Source: Sphingomonas sp.
GTDB lineage: Bacteria > Pseudomonadota > Alphaproteobacteria > Sphingomonadales > Sphingomonadaceae
Length of the DNA: 64,000 nt
NCBI GenBank assembly: GCA_017418975.1
Contig: JAFOMG010000024.1
Location: 226,179-290,178, forward strand
Reading direction: 5' to 3'
This document shows positions 33,300 through 43,605 of the stretch, in pieces. Position 1 is the stretch's first letter, and the number at the start of each line of letters is the position of its first letter. The notes beneath the pieces are model-generated. The model was given only the letters and a program-made list of their open reading frames with translations, was not told the DNA's origin and did no database searches. The position numbers and the translations under genes are program-made.

Positions 33300-34757
33300 T
33301 TACTCAATGACGGCCGCACCCAGCTTCGCGGCGACCCCCCTGAATTTCTCAAGCGCCAGCTCCAGGCTCGCGACAATCTCCGCGGCAACCTCGTCAGGAG
33401 GCGGCAAGCTGTCGGGGTCGGTCGCACTGGCGTCCTTCAACCAGAAGATGTCGAGGTTCAGCTTGTCGCGCTTCGCCAGTTCATCATAGCTGAACCGCTT
33501 GAAACGCTCGCTCTCCTCGCGTTCGTGACGTTTGTGCTTCGCCCCATATGCACGCACGAAGTCGTCGAGGTCGCTGCGCTTGAGCGGTCGCTCGCGCAGC
33601 GTGAAGCGCTGGTTGGTACGCAGATCATACACCCACAGCGCTTCGGTGTTCACGCGGTCGCCGGCAGGCGCGGTGTCGAAGAACAGCACATTGGCCTTGA
33701 CACCCTGGCTGTAGAAGATGCCGGTCGGCAGGCGCAGCAACGTGTGGAAGTCGAAATTGTGCAGCAGCTTGCGGCGCAGCGTCTCACCCGCGCCGCCCTC
33801 GAACAGCACGTTGTCGGGCAGCACCACTGCGGCGGACGACTTGGTCACTGTCATAATATGCTGGAGAAAGTTGAGCTGCTTATTCCCCGTCGTGACGGTG
33901 AAGTCGTCGCGGACATAGTCCTGCCGCTCGGTCTCGATCGCGCCGTCGGAATTGACGATTCGGAACGACTGCCGCTTGCCGAACGGCGGGTTGGAAAGGA
34001 TCAGGTCGAAGCGGCGGCCATCGTCAGCGATCAGAGCATCACCCTGGCGCACCGGGGATTGCGCGCCGCCGATGCCATGCAGATACAGGTTCATCGCGCA
34101 AAGACGCACCACCTCGGCAACGATGTCGTTGCCCGACAGCATCTCTTCACGCAGCTTGCGCGCTACCACGCGGTCGGCCGCGGCAGGCTTGTCGCGCATA
34201 TGCTCATAGGCGGAAAGCAGGAAGCCGCCGGTGCCGCAGGCGGGATCGTGGACCGACTCGTCGGGCTCGGGGTCCATCACCTCGACGATCGCCTCGATCA
34301 GCGGCCGCGGGGTGAAATACTGGCCGGCACCGGACTTCACCTCGCCGGCGTTGCGCTCGAGCAAGCCCTCGTAGATCGTGCCCTTCACATCGACGTTGAG
34401 GCCCATCCAGGTCTCGCCGTCGATCAGCTGGATCAGTCGCTGAAGCCGCGCAGGATCGCCGATCTTACTCTCGGCCTTCAGGAACAGCGTACCAACGATG
34501 TCGCTGCGCTTCGACAGCTTCGACAGCACTTCCTTGTAGTGCTCATCAAGCGCTACGCCCGAAAGCGTGCGCAGGCTGTCCCAATTGCAGTCGGTAGGAA
34601 TCGCCGAGGGCTCGCCGAGCGCCTGAGCACGCTCTTTGTCCATCTTAAGGAAGAGCAAGAAGCTAATTTGGCCAAGATAGTCGCCATATGAGACGCCCTC
34701 GTCGCGCAGGACGTGCGCGTAGTTCCATACCTTGGAGACAAGGACCTGTTCGTTCAC
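33300..34757 (-). CDS. hsdM: type I restriction-modification system, methyltransferase subunit HsdM
   Basis: A 485-residue N6-adenine methyltransferase subunit. The N-terminal HsdM_N domain is VWNYAHVLRDEGVSYGDYLG. The SAM motif is DPACGTGGFL (171-180) and the catalytic motif NPPFG (256-260). KSGAGQYFTPRPLIEAIVEV lies between them, and a typical C-terminal helical part follows. With HsdS it methylates the host site, and with HsdR it forms the restriction complex. It overlaps hsdS by 4 bases at its start, so hsdR-hsdS-hsdM is one operon read on the reverse strand. Confidence 0.95.
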   Translation of the reverse strand: MNEQVLVSKVWNYAHVLRDEGVSYGDYLGQISFLLFLKMDKERAQALGEPSAIPTDCNWDSLRTLSGVALDEHYKEVLSKLSKRSDIVGTLFLKAESKIGDPARLQRLIQLIDGETWMGLNVDVKGTIYEGLLERNAGEVKSGAGQYFTPRPLIEAIVEVMDPEPDESVHDPACGTGGFLLSAYEHMRDKPAAADRVVARKLREEMLSGNDIVAEVVRLCAMNLYLHGIGGAQSPVRQGDALIADDGRRFDLILSNPPFGKRQSFRIVNSDGAIETERQDYVRDDFTVTTGNKQLNFLQHIMTVTKSSAAVVLPDNVLFEGGAGETLRRKLLHNFDFHTLLRLPTGIFYSQGVKANVLFFDTAPAGDRVNTEALWVYDLRTNQRFTLRERPLKRSDLDDFVRAYGAKHKRHEREESERFKRFSYDELAKRDKLNLDIFWLKDASATDPDSLPPPDEVAAEIVASLELALEKFRGVAAKLGAAVIE

Positions 34758-36151
34758 TGGACGAGCTCTCCACGGAAGGCCGTGGCCAGGATGGACTGAC
34801 GGAGGCCAGCGCTCCCCGAGGCGGCCTCGACTTCGGATACAACCATGTTTTCTGCGTCTGCCATTAGGTCTTCAACTAATTCAACAATAGCGCTTTGCTC
34901 CGACAGAGGCGGTAGAGGAAGGCTCATTCCGAGCAGTTTTCCCGCGCTGACATTCGCTTGACCCACTTGTTGGCTGCGATTTCGATCGATCCATGCGCGG
35001 CCATATGCTGAGTTCATCCAGTAGCTGAAGAACTGAGGGCGCATGCCTTCCAGCCGCAGTGCCACCAGATAGGAAGCAAATGAACAATCGATGTCGAGAT
35101 CGAAGACAGCCGTCTTGCCAACAAGCTCAGGGCTGTTCGTACGGTTGAAAAGGACGTCACCTTTGGCGAGCAAGGGAACCCTCTCACCGACAGGCGCAAA
35201 CTTTCTCTTCCCAATGACGAGCCGACCATCTTGGATGTCCCCCATTCTAAGGACCAAGAGCCCTTCGTCGAGCTCCGAACATTTGCATGAAGTTCCATAG
35301 ACGGCGTGAAGCGCAAGCTGATCGGTTGACGCAGTTGCCCAACCGGCTGGAAGATTCACGCCGTGATCGTCTCGCGCTCCAATTGGCTCGATATAACGCT
35401 TACTTCGCGTATTACCGCAGGCAGACCAACGTTCCCTCTTCTCCTTCAGGATGCGGGAAAGCAGATCCGGGCCAGTCTCGGAAACCATGTTAGCAGCACG
35501 CCAATCCGCGGTCAGTTCGCCAGTGACAGCTGCCTTGAGCAATGCCTTGCGATAGGCCTCCAGATCAACGCGGACTCGCGCCAGTTCCTCCTCGCCATCG
35601 TCGAGTTCGGAGAATAGCTCGTCGATGCGGGTAACGATGCGGCGCTGGGTTTCGATGTCCGGCAGCGGGATAAGCGCGTTTCGTAGATAGTCTGGTGGTA
35701 CACGCTTCTGACCGGCGGTGCCTGTCATGTTGAACTCAGCTTCGTGGCGGAAGCTTTGCCGCGACAGCCAATAAAACAAGAATCTGGCCTCGACCGCTTC
35801 GGGCACCAAAACATGGAACTCCGTCGAGCCCGCGCCAAACGGAGATTGAAGATCGGGCACAACGGCAATCTTACCGTTCTCCATGCAGGGCGTGATCTTG
35901 GCGAACAGCACATCCCCAGTCTGGAAACGAGTGTAACCCTTCCGGACATCGCGAGCCGGACGATGCTGACTCACATCGATCTTACCGGATTCTTCGCTGA
36001 CAGCGGCCATCGGCACGAACGAGACCAACTCCTCGTCACCCAGGCTCTCTACGCGGCGTTTCGGGTTGACCGGAGCAACGTCGTCGATGCGCTCCCAGCT
36101 CCAATTCTGCGGCAGCTCCCACGGCCCATGAACAGCACTAGAACCTTTCAC
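34754..36151 (-). CDS. hsdS: type I restriction-modification system, specificity subunit HsdS
   Basis: A 465-residue specificity subunit with two target-recognition domains and two coiled helices. The first domain starts at WELPQNWSWERIDDVAPVNP. The central conserved helix is PLPDIETQRRIVTRIDELFS, continuing ELDDGEEELARVRVDLEAYR. The second domain (LPAGWATASTDQLALHAVYG) is followed by LPPLSEQSAIVELVEDLMAD. The layout is complete, with no frameshift. The two target domains determine a bipartite site that cannot be predicted by eye. It lies 1 base after hsdR and overlaps hsdM. Confidence 0.94.
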   Translation of the reverse strand: MKGSSAVHGPWELPQNWSWERIDDVAPVNPKRRVESLGDEELVSFVPMAAVSEESGKIDVSQHRPARDVRKGYTRFQTGDVLFAKITPCMENGKIAVVPDLQSPFGAGSTEFHVLVPEAVEARFLFYWLSRQSFRHEAEFNMTGTAGQKRVPPDYLRNALIPLPDIETQRRIVTRIDELFSELDDGEEELARVRVDLEAYRKALLKAAVTGELTADWRAANMVSETGPDLLSRILKEKRERWSACGNTRSKRYIEPIGARDDHGVNLPAGWATASTDQLALHAVYGTSCKCSELDEGLLVLRMGDIQDGRLVIGKRKFAPVGERVPLLAKGDVLFNRTNSPELVGKTAVFDLDIDCSFASYLVALRLEGMRPQFFSYWMNSAYGRAWIDRNRSQQVGQANVSAGKLLGMSLPLPPLSEQSAIVELVEDLMADAENMVVSEVEAASGSAGLRQSILATAFRGELVQ

Positions 36152-36152
36152 C

Positions 36153-38849
36153 TCAAGCCACCAATGCCGTCGTCAACTCATCTACCACCACATCTAATCG
36201 CCCCGGAAACGTCGCGCGTGCTGCGATAATCCCACCGCGCCGCTCGAACTGGGGCAGATCCTGCAAGTCGCGAAGCGGCAGTTCGATATTGGCGGCGAGA
36301 TGATCGCGGATCGCTTCCAGCCAGCCGAGCTGCGCCTGGCTATATTCGCGCCCCGCCTGCTTCTCGCGGCCCAGCCAGAGGTTGAAACGGCCCGCCATGT
36401 CGCTCGACAGCGGCGCGAGCGTCTCTGCCTGGCCGGTCGCAAAGCGGACCAGCGACACGATGTCTGTCAATGCCTTGGCGGGATTTCCGCGCACTTTGTC
36501 CCCCTGGAGCCGTCGATAGGCGCTCCATAGTTCGAGCGGCTGCAAAAGCCATGGCGGCCGCAACATTGCTGTGCGTAACTCGTCGAGCCCCGCGTAGGTA
36601 AGCCTCGCCTGTGCGGCGGGACGGCCAAGCAGGATTTGGAGCGCGGCGATCTCATCTTGCTGCGCGTCGAGGAAGGTGCGGAAGCTGGAGGTCAGCCGCT
36701 CGGCGGCGGCCGGGTCGAAAGCGGAGGAGATAACCACGTCGCTCGACAAATCGTCGATCACCACTTCGCTGGCGCGCTTCAGTTCGATCAGCAGGTTGCG
36801 CAGCGCCGGTTTGTCGAACGGGATCAACGCTTCCTCACGCAGCCGTTGGCTCTCTGCAGCCGGATCGGTGGCAAATGAGGCACGATCGTAGTCAAGCGCG
36901 TCGACCAACCGCCCAGCCAGATCGGCTGGGGTGAGGCCGTGAGTCGCCTCCGCCACGCGCTGACGATCCTCGGGCGTCAGCTTGCGGTCGAGAGCGGCGA
37001 GGCGATGCGCCAGGCTGGAAACGGTATCCTCGTCAGTGGCACCGACCGCGACATTTTCGAGCAGCTTCTCGAAAGAGACCGTGCGCTTGCGCTCGAGCGG
37101 CTGGACAATCGTCTTGTCGCTTTCGGTAACACCGACCGCATCGATCAGCACAAAGCGATCCTTCGCCGGCGCATCGGGCGTGACACGAGCGAGATCTGTA
37201 GCATTGATCGACCGAACGCCGCGCCCGCGCATCTGCTCGAAATAGATCGCCGAGCGCACGTCGCGCAGGAAGATCAGCACCTCGATCGGCTTCACGTCGG
37301 TGCCGGTGGCAATCATGTCCACGGTCACGGCGATGCGCGGCAGATACTCGGTGCGGAATTGGGCCAGGATCTTCTCGGGCTCGGTGGCCGCATAGGTGAT
37401 CTTCTTGGCAAAGTCGTTGCCTTTGCCGAATACCTCGCGCGCGATCATCACGATCTCCTCGGCATGGTGATCGTCCTTGGCGAAGATCAGTGTCTTGGGC
37501 ACCTCGGCACGGCCAGGAAACAGCTCAGTCGCCAACGTGTCCCGATAGGTCTCCAGAACGGTGCGGATCTGATTGGGGACGACCACCGATCGATCAAGGT
37601 CGCTGCCGGCATAGACGAGATCGTCGTCGAGCTGCTCATAGCGCTGACGGCGGGTGTGACGATCGCGTCGCGGGACGCTGTAGCCTGCGGGCACGCGGCC
37701 GCCATGCTCGCCGATCTGAGTGCGAATGCGGTAGATCTCGAACGGTACATTGACGCCGTCGGCGACCGAGCGCTCATAGGGATATTCAGAGACCAGATTC
37801 TGCTGGAAGAAGCCCATCGTCATCGGCGACGGCGTGGCGGTAAGGCCGATGATCTGCGCGTCGAAATAGTCGAGCACCTGCCGCCAGCTGCCGTAGATCG
37901 AGCGGTGGCATTCATCGACGATGATGAAATCAAAAGTCTCCGGCGGGAGCGCCGGGTTGTAGGCGATGATGCGCGTCGGGGCGTGTGGCCTCTCGAACTC
38001 GCTGTGCTCCTCATCTTCCTCGGTCAGTTCAGTGCCGGTGAGTTGCGAGAAAATGCGCTGGATCGTGGCGATGACGACCTTGTTGGGCGCATCCAGGCCG
38101 GCGGTGCCCAGACGTTGGACGTTGTAGAGTTCGGTGAACAGCCGCCCGGTGCCCGGCGGGCGATAGGTCTGGAACTCCTTGAGCGTCTGTTTGCCTAGGT
38201 TGTTGCGATCGACCAGAAACAGGATGCGGTGCGCCTTGGCGTGCGCGAGCAGGCGATAGGATAGCGTGGCGGCGGTAAAGGTCTTGCCGGCACCGGTCGC
38301 CATCTGCACCAGCGACCGCGGCTGGCCCTGGGCGAGCGAATGCTCGATGCCTTCGATCGCCTCCACCTGGCATTCGCGCAGGCCGTCACGCGGCAGTTCG
38401 GGCATTTCCGGCAGTCGCGCACGGATGCTCGATTCACTCTTCAGCCACTCGAGTAGCGTTTCGGGACGATGGAAGGCGAACAGCTGCCGGGATCGTTGAT
38501 CGGGATCGATACGGTCAGAGAACAGCAGCTCGGAACCGCTGGCCTCATAGTCGAACCGCAAAGGCATGCCCCAGCTGGCGAGCGCGTTCGGCGCGCCAGC
38601 ATTGTAGCCCGTTGCCTGATCGGCGACGCCGGACAACGTGAAGCCCTCCTTCTTCGCCTCTACAACGCCACATGCCTTGCCATCGACGAGAAGGAGATAA
38701 TCGGCTGGGCCAGACGAAAGAGGATACTCGCGCACTGCAACGCCGAGTGATGCGCGGCGTTCGAGTTGATCGCGATCCTGAATGATCCAACCAGCGGCAA
38801 TGAGCTGTTGATCGATTAGGTCACGTGCGCGCTGCTCAGGCGTCACCAT
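36153..38849 (-). CDS. hsdR: type I restriction-modification system, endonuclease subunit HsdR
   Basis: An 898-residue EcoEI-like HsdR. The N-terminal PD-(D/E)XK nuclease is ADYLLLVDGKACGVVEAKKE (49-68). The Walker A is MATGAGKTFTAA (183-194), the DEAD-like box is IIVDECHRS, and the later helicase motifs LTATPSP and FEQMRGRGVRSI are present. The C-terminal part (SYQALGWLEAI-like, DLQDLPQFERRGG) fits the HsdM-binding region. The complex translocates DNA and cuts unmethylated DNA at a distance. It is first in the reverse-strand operon, with a 350-bp upstream region. Confidence 0.95.
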   Translation of the reverse strand: MVTPEQRARDLIDQQLIAAGWIIQDRDQLERRASLGVAVREYPLSSGPADYLLLVDGKACGVVEAKKEGFTLSGVADQATGYNAGAPNALASWGMPLRFDYEASGSELLFSDRIDPDQRSRQLFAFHRPETLLEWLKSESSIRARLPEMPELPRDGLRECQVEAIEGIEHSLAQGQPRSLVQMATGAGKTFTAATLSYRLLAHAKAHRILFLVDRNNLGKQTLKEFQTYRPPGTGRLFTELYNVQRLGTAGLDAPNKVVIATIQRIFSQLTGTELTEEDEEHSEFERPHAPTRIIAYNPALPPETFDFIIVDECHRSIYGSWRQVLDYFDAQIIGLTATPSPMTMGFFQQNLVSEYPYERSVADGVNVPFEIYRIRTQIGEHGGRVPAGYSVPRRDRHTRRQRYEQLDDDLVYAGSDLDRSVVVPNQIRTVLETYRDTLATELFPGRAEVPKTLIFAKDDHHAEEIVMIAREVFGKGNDFAKKITYAATEPEKILAQFRTEYLPRIAVTVDMIATGTDVKPIEVLIFLRDVRSAIYFEQMRGRGVRSINATDLARVTPDAPAKDRFVLIDAVGVTESDKTIVQPLERKRTVSFEKLLENVAVGATDEDTVSSLAHRLAALDRKLTPEDRQRVAEATHGLTPADLAGRLVDALDYDRASFATDPAAESQRLREEALIPFDKPALRNLLIELKRASEVVIDDLSSDVVISSAFDPAAAERLTSSFRTFLDAQQDEIAALQILLGRPAAQARLTYAGLDELRTAMLRPPWLLQPLELWSAYRRLQGDKVRGNPAKALTDIVSLVRFATGQAETLAPLSSDMAGRFNLWLGREKQAGREYSQAQLGWLEAIRDHLAANIELPLRDLQDLPQFERRGGIIAARATFPGRLDVVVDELTTALVA

Positions 38850-39197
38850 AGAGCGCGTCGACTAAAAATAGAACGTGACACCTTCCGACTTACCTCGCGA
38901 AGTATGACCATTTGATGCAAGCATGAACGGGTAAGCCGTTTCAGGGCAAGCCGTTACTTCGTGCCGGCGATCGCCCGCACCGAATGTCTAGCTATGGCTG
39001 TGGATGGGTCTCGATCCAAATTCTCTCGGGCAATTGGCACCATCCGGGTGTGATTGCTCGGCAAACCCTAGGACTTCTCGAATTTAAGGGTAGTATGCAA
39101 ATCGAGCCGTATCCCGAGACCGGATTTCAAGGAAATCATAGCTGCGACAGTGGCAGCTTTCGGTCGATGGTTTGTGCGTCACGGGATGCTACCGAAT
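38850..39197. other. intergenic region upstream of hsdR
   Basis: About 348 bp between hsdR and the end of the McrC-like gene. It should hold the hsd promoter and the mcr terminator. GTAAGCCGTTTCAGGGCAAG followed by CCGTTACTT (38930-38957) contains a near-direct repeat of GCAAGCCGTT. No gene is seen. Confidence 0.4.
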
Positions 39198-40778
39198 CTA
39201 CGTGCGCGCTTCACGCACACCCTTGCGGGGCATGAGCGACGAGACAAGCCTCTCACCGAGCGCTGGATCATCAATCAGGAGAAGACCCATACCCCACTCT
39301 TCGAGGAAATCCTCCCTGCCGAAGCGCTGACAGGTACCGCTGATCGCGGGCACAAGAAGGTACCCGCCATCCGCCCGTGAAACGCGCAAATCAGGGCTGC
39401 GCCAGGCAAGGCTATCTCTATACACGTGCATGGATTGGAGTGCATCGTTGATGGATTCCGGCGCCGTGCGGTATTTGGCGTCCAGCAACACCCAATGCTG
39501 CAATTGCCCTCCGTCGAACAGCGCGAGGCAAAAGTCAGGGTACCTTACCGTCGTAATGCTGATAGGCCCGCTATCAGCTCGGCCGAACCGCTGCTGATAG
39601 TACAGCTCCCACCGCAGCCCGGATGGATGGCTCGCATGCCAGCACTTACCTTCAGCGGGACTGGATAACACGTGCCCCTGGATTGGTTTGCGCTCAAACC
39701 TCCAGCTATCGCCAAGCGCTTGCTCCAGCCCCTCGAGAAGGCGGTAGAGGCTGTAGATCTCGAATAGGTCCCAGGAACGTCGGAGACTGGCCGCCAGGCC
39801 GCCATTGTCATTGATGCTAAGCCCAGGGTCGAGGAGGCGGCGCGCAAGCTTGGCGAAGCGCCCATAGGCGGGGTGGTCGGCAAAAACCTGCACGACACCT
39901 TCCGTCATCTCGCCAGGCTGTAATTCGCGTAGCACAGGGTGCATCAACGCCTCGCTCAGGCGTGTCGCCGCCCGCCGGGTCTCGCTCGCGAGATGGAGCG
40001 CACGATTCTTCTCCTGCGCGCCCAGAAGGCCACCAGCCGCATATTTCACCAGTGAGTCCGCAGTATGATGAAATGACGCACGTAAGCGTTTGAGCACCGC
40101 CACGACATATCGATTGGCCGGATGATCGAACGTTGCCTTGCGCCGATGCTGTGGCACGGCCACTCGCCTATCGCCTGCGCGCATTTGACGCAGGCGCGAT
40201 GGGCGCGACGCCAACCAATTAATTGTACCAGATGTCGCCTGCGAAGATCGTAGCGGTTCAACGACAGTCGCCCGGCGATGGCTTAGCACTGGTTCTCGCA
40301 GCAGCTGTTCGAGCTGCTCAAGGAGCGGCCGCAAGTAATGGTTTATGAGGACAGGGTGGGTCGTCCCAAGCCGCACACCCGCAGCCTCGTCAGCGCTCGA
40401 CAGCCCAGGAGAGAGGCCCCAGGGCAGCTGCGAGCCGTATTCAATGATGCGATTGAGCATCACCTGATATTGGTCGTCGGAATACTTGCTCCCGTTTGGA
40501 CGCGTCTCGATGTCCAGATAAATTGGGGCGCCCTCGGTTACCACCGAGAGCGTCGTTCGACCGCACCAACTTTCGCTCTGATAGATCCATCGCCAAGACA
40601 GACCCGCTTCCGTAATCGATACTTCAGGCACCCCGAGACTAGCACCGTCCATAAGCACATCAGGCCGCGCACTCCGCCCATGCGAGGTCGCCACCTCTAT
40701 CTCGAGGCGCTCATATTCGGTCAGCCTGACGTGCCGTCCGTTCAGCACCTCGCCGTTCAAGCGAAGCGTTACACTCAT
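39198..40778 (-). CDS. McrC-like DUF2357 nuclease (type IV restriction partner)
   Basis: A 526-residue protein. The N-terminal DUF2357 region covers MSVTLRLNGEVLNGRHVRLT to about 250, and a middle helical part follows (RRSWDLFEIYSLYRLLEGLE). A PD-(D/E)XK nuclease domain has TVRYPDFCLALFDGG and WVLLDAKYRTA near residue 433. This is the McrC arrangement: the nuclease cuts when driven by the GTPase or ATPase partner. It overlaps the McrB-like gene by 4 bases. The pair would restrict DNA carrying modified bases. Confidence 0.85.
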   Translation of the reverse strand: MSVTLRLNGEVLNGRHVRLTEYERLEIEVATSHGRSARPDVLMDGASLGVPEVSITEAGLSWRWIYQSESWCGRTTLSVVTEGAPIYLDIETRPNGSKYSDDQYQVMLNRIIEYGSQLPWGLSPGLSSADEAAGVRLGTTHPVLINHYLRPLLEQLEQLLREPVLSHRRATVVEPLRSSQATSGTINWLASRPSRLRQMRAGDRRVAVPQHRRKATFDHPANRYVVAVLKRLRASFHHTADSLVKYAAGGLLGAQEKNRALHLASETRRAATRLSEALMHPVLRELQPGEMTEGVVQVFADHPAYGRFAKLARRLLDPGLSINDNGGLAASLRRSWDLFEIYSLYRLLEGLEQALGDSWRFERKPIQGHVLSSPAEGKCWHASHPSGLRWELYYQQRFGRADSGPISITTVRYPDFCLALFDGGQLQHWVLLDAKYRTAPESINDALQSMHVYRDSLAWRSPDLRVSRADGGYLLVPAISGTCQRFGREDFLEEWGMGLLLIDDPALGERLVSSLMPRKGVREART

Positions 40779-43180
40779 GACCAGAATCGAGCTTGCCCGG
40801 AGTCTTTAAGGCTATCAGACATCTGTTGAATCTTGTGAGCTGCACGCGGGAACCTCGTCGCCGGCGTTGCAGCGGCGAGCGCCGTCAGAGCCTGCTCAAG
40901 TGGGCCAGAATCGTCACCACGTATCCTTGGCAGGACCTTCATGAGGGTCGCACTATCGAGCAGGCTTTCAATCGCGAGCGCGGCGGATCCAGCCTCGCAA
41001 TAAGCCAGCACTTCGTCGGCCGTCCGATAACCGAAGTGTCGCCGCGCAGGATACAGGGCAGAATAGAGCGCTTGCAGGTGCTGCGCGACTTGATCGACGA
41101 TGGTCGCGTCAGCGCCGTCGGCGTGCTTGCTAGTTTTCCAAGCTGCCAGATCCACATCCCAGAACTCGAATGTGAACGCTCGATCTAGAACCTTGTCCGA
41201 GAACGGATGAGTAGACTCATCCATATTCACGGTTCCGAAAATGAAGAGGTTCTCGGGCCAAGCTATGCGTGGTTGCACATTGTCGATGGCATCCATTTCC
41301 CCATGCAACGCCAACGTGCCGGCCGCGCCCTCCATCGCCGAGAGAAAAGGAGCGAAGTAGTGCTCTACGCGCGCCAGGTTCATCTCATCCAAGCACAGGA
41401 AGTACGGTCGCGTGCGGTCAGCGTCCGCGGCCAGTAGAAGGTGCAGCGCCTCGGCGGCCTGAAAGGAAGGGGGGTCCGCGATCGAGTTGACGAAGCCAAG
41501 TAGGCCAGTGGGATCCGTCCAATCAGGGCGAACCGCAATTTGCGCATAGCGACTACGCCAATCGCCGAGCCCTAAAGCGCGGCAATATGCCTCAGCGAAT
41601 GCGCGTGCGACGGATGTTTTGCCAGTACCCGATAGGCCGGCGAGGAGAACAAAGCGTTTGTGATCACTCGCGTGCAGGGCGGCGTGAAGCTCGGCGAGCA
41701 GGCCCTCTGGCAGAATGAGGCGTGATGAGAGCTCACCATCGTCGAAGCGGGCTTGAAACTTGGCCCACTCGGCGGGCACAAATTTGGGAGGCGTAATGGC
41801 CGCCTGCGCGGGCTCACTGGCCTCGCCTTCTGACTGCGACGCGTCGTCCTCTGTCGGGGCTACCAGCTTCCATTCATCGAGGAAGTTGGAGGGCAGAGCC
41901 TCGGCATATGCCGCGCCCTCTTCCGTGAGGATTACCTGCGTGCCCTCTTGCCGCGCCAGTCGAGCAGAGCACGCCCACTGTAAAAGTTCGCCGCCAGCCC
42001 AACGACTCGTGCGGGTTGGAACGAGCTTGGAAAGTTCATCGACAAGCGCCTTCTTGTCCGCACCGTCTGGCTTATCCTTTACCGCCATCAATAGCTGACC
42101 GATGCCAAAGATACGACCGATGAGAAGCGGTTGCAGGACTTGAACAGGGTCCGGAGTCGAGAGAAGTTCTAACCCCCGGTCGGTCGGTCGATAAGCACCA
42201 TCCCTCAGACCAATCAGCGCCAGCCCGCCTTGTGCCTGCGAGATGACGTTCGAGGCGCTGCCTTGTGCTTTGAGTTGTGGCGCCTCCCGCTGGATCGCGG
42301 AAATGAGGTCGTTTCTACTAACACCTTGCTCAGCCTCACGCACGATCGCGACAAGGAGTGAAACGTTATCCGATACGTACACCAACCCCTTGCGCTGAAC
42401 GCTTGCCGGCAAAAGCGATAGCATTGGCGCATCAGTCGCGCGTGCTGAGGGTGCCACCAGCACAGCCCCTTCATCGGGCTTTTGGAAATTGCGCTCCCAC
42501 AAGAACCAACTGAAAATCGATTGCTCGACATCGGCCTCCAGCGACGGAGGCGTGCCCAGGATTTCGCGCAGCCGCTCACGCAACCTCGGATGCTGCGCGA
42601 TATACTCTGCCTTTAGCGAGCGAACTCCAACCAGCTGTAGCACTTGCCAAAGCTTGCGATCTTCGATGATGCACGAGACGTCTGAGGGGAAAAGGCTACC
42701 TAGCAAGCGCACTAACCGGGCTTTGGGACGGCGCGCATTATAGGGCTGCACGGCGAGGAGGGTTCTATCGTAGAGCGCCTGAAGTGCTGCACCCCGCTTT
42801 TCAACAGAGAGCTTCGGAATGGTCTGCCATGCGTCATAAAGCGCCTCTGCGAGCGCCGTGTCGGTGTACGCGCCGTTGACTGTAACCGACCGGCCCGGTC
42901 CGATAGTGGTGACCGCATCGCTGTCCCAAAGCAGTTCCTGGAACGCGGACGTCATCCACTCGTCTCGAGTGGTTGATTGGACGCGCTTAACGTGGGCTAG
43001 ATAATTCGCTCGCCAATCCGCCCACTCGCCGGTGGCGATTAACGCGGCGAAATCCCCTTCATATGCTTTGCGTATCGCAGTGTCGTCGAGTGTCACCAAG
43101 CCCCCGCTACTTCGATCCCCATCCGCACGCAGCTTGTGCAGAACGTGCCCGTTGCAGTCATATAAGCGCGTCAGTGCCAC
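40775..43180 (-). CDS. McrB-like AAA+ ATPase/GTPase (type IV restriction)
   Basis: An 801-residue AAA+ protein. An N-terminal helical region of about 450 residues may recognise modified DNA. The motor follows: FVLLAGLSGTGKTSVARAFA (Walker A near 520), YFLCLDEMNLARVEHYFAPF (Walker B near 597) and FGTVNMDESTHPFSDKVLDR with the McrB-type sensor. The DEMNLARVE motif is characteristic of McrB. The start is a GTG, because an in-frame stop lies four codons upstream. It overlaps the McrC-like gene, and the two form a reverse-strand operon. Confidence 0.87.
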   Translation of the reverse strand: MALTRLYDCNGHVLHKLRADGDRSSGGLVTLDDTAIRKAYEGDFAALIATGEWADWRANYLAHVKRVQSTTRDEWMTSAFQELLWDSDAVTTIGPGRSVTVNGAYTDTALAEALYDAWQTIPKLSVEKRGAALQALYDRTLLAVQPYNARRPKARLVRLLGSLFPSDVSCIIEDRKLWQVLQLVGVRSLKAEYIAQHPRLRERLREILGTPPSLEADVEQSIFSWFLWERNFQKPDEGAVLVAPSARATDAPMLSLLPASVQRKGLVYVSDNVSLLVAIVREAEQGVSRNDLISAIQREAPQLKAQGSASNVISQAQGGLALIGLRDGAYRPTDRGLELLSTPDPVQVLQPLLIGRIFGIGQLLMAVKDKPDGADKKALVDELSKLVPTRTSRWAGGELLQWACSARLARQEGTQVILTEEGAAYAEALPSNFLDEWKLVAPTEDDASQSEGEASEPAQAAITPPKFVPAEWAKFQARFDDGELSSRLILPEGLLAELHAALHASDHKRFVLLAGLSGTGKTSVARAFAEAYCRALGLGDWRSRYAQIAVRPDWTDPTGLLGFVNSIADPPSFQAAEALHLLLAADADRTRPYFLCLDEMNLARVEHYFAPFLSAMEGAAGTLALHGEMDAIDNVQPRIAWPENLFIFGTVNMDESTHPFSDKVLDRAFTFEFWDVDLAAWKTSKHADGADATIVDQVAQHLQALYSALYPARRHFGYRTADEVLAYCEAGSAALAIESLLDSATLMKVLPRIRGDDSGPLEQALTALAAATPATRFPRAAHKIQQMSDSLKDSGQARFWS

Positions 43181-43215
43181 CCTTGGCCATCATAATCCTC
43201 GTCAGGATGATCGTC

Positions 43216-43314
43216 ATGGCCATCGTCGTGCTCATCGCCGCGTACGCGGTGTTCGAGAGCAAAGAGGACTACGAGAAGAGGTATCCCCGGATGCTGGCAG
43301 CTTATCGGCCATGA
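43216..43314 (+). CDS. possible small one-helix membrane protein
   Basis: A 32-residue frame, MAIVVLIAAYAVFESKEDYE and on to YPRMLAAYRP, with one hydrophobic helix and a charged tail. AGGA at 43204-43207 is 8 bases before the ATG; an ATG at 43207 is an alternative. It lies just upstream of, and divergent from, the McrB-like gene. No homologue is known to me, so this is tentative. Confidence 0.35.
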   Translation: MAIVVLIAAYAVFESKEDYEKRYPRMLAAYRP

Positions 43315-43605
43315 CCCTGCCTGCGAAACGGCTATGGCGGCCGAGCGGATCAGAACGGGGTATTGAGCTATCGGTGGCTGGGCGTGGGACTCACGCCGAG
43401 CTCATTGACCGGGACAATCTCCCCACGGAAGTTGGCGATACTCGGTGCGGGCGCGCCTACGCCTCGCCCTGTAGCCACGAGATTGTTCACGTTGACTCTC
43501 GCGATGGGGTTGAGCCGGCAGACCTCGCTGGTTCGAATAGCGATCTACCGGTTGGCGCGCCGGACAGCGTAGGCGACCCTACACTATTCGACGCGCCTTG
43601 AGGGC

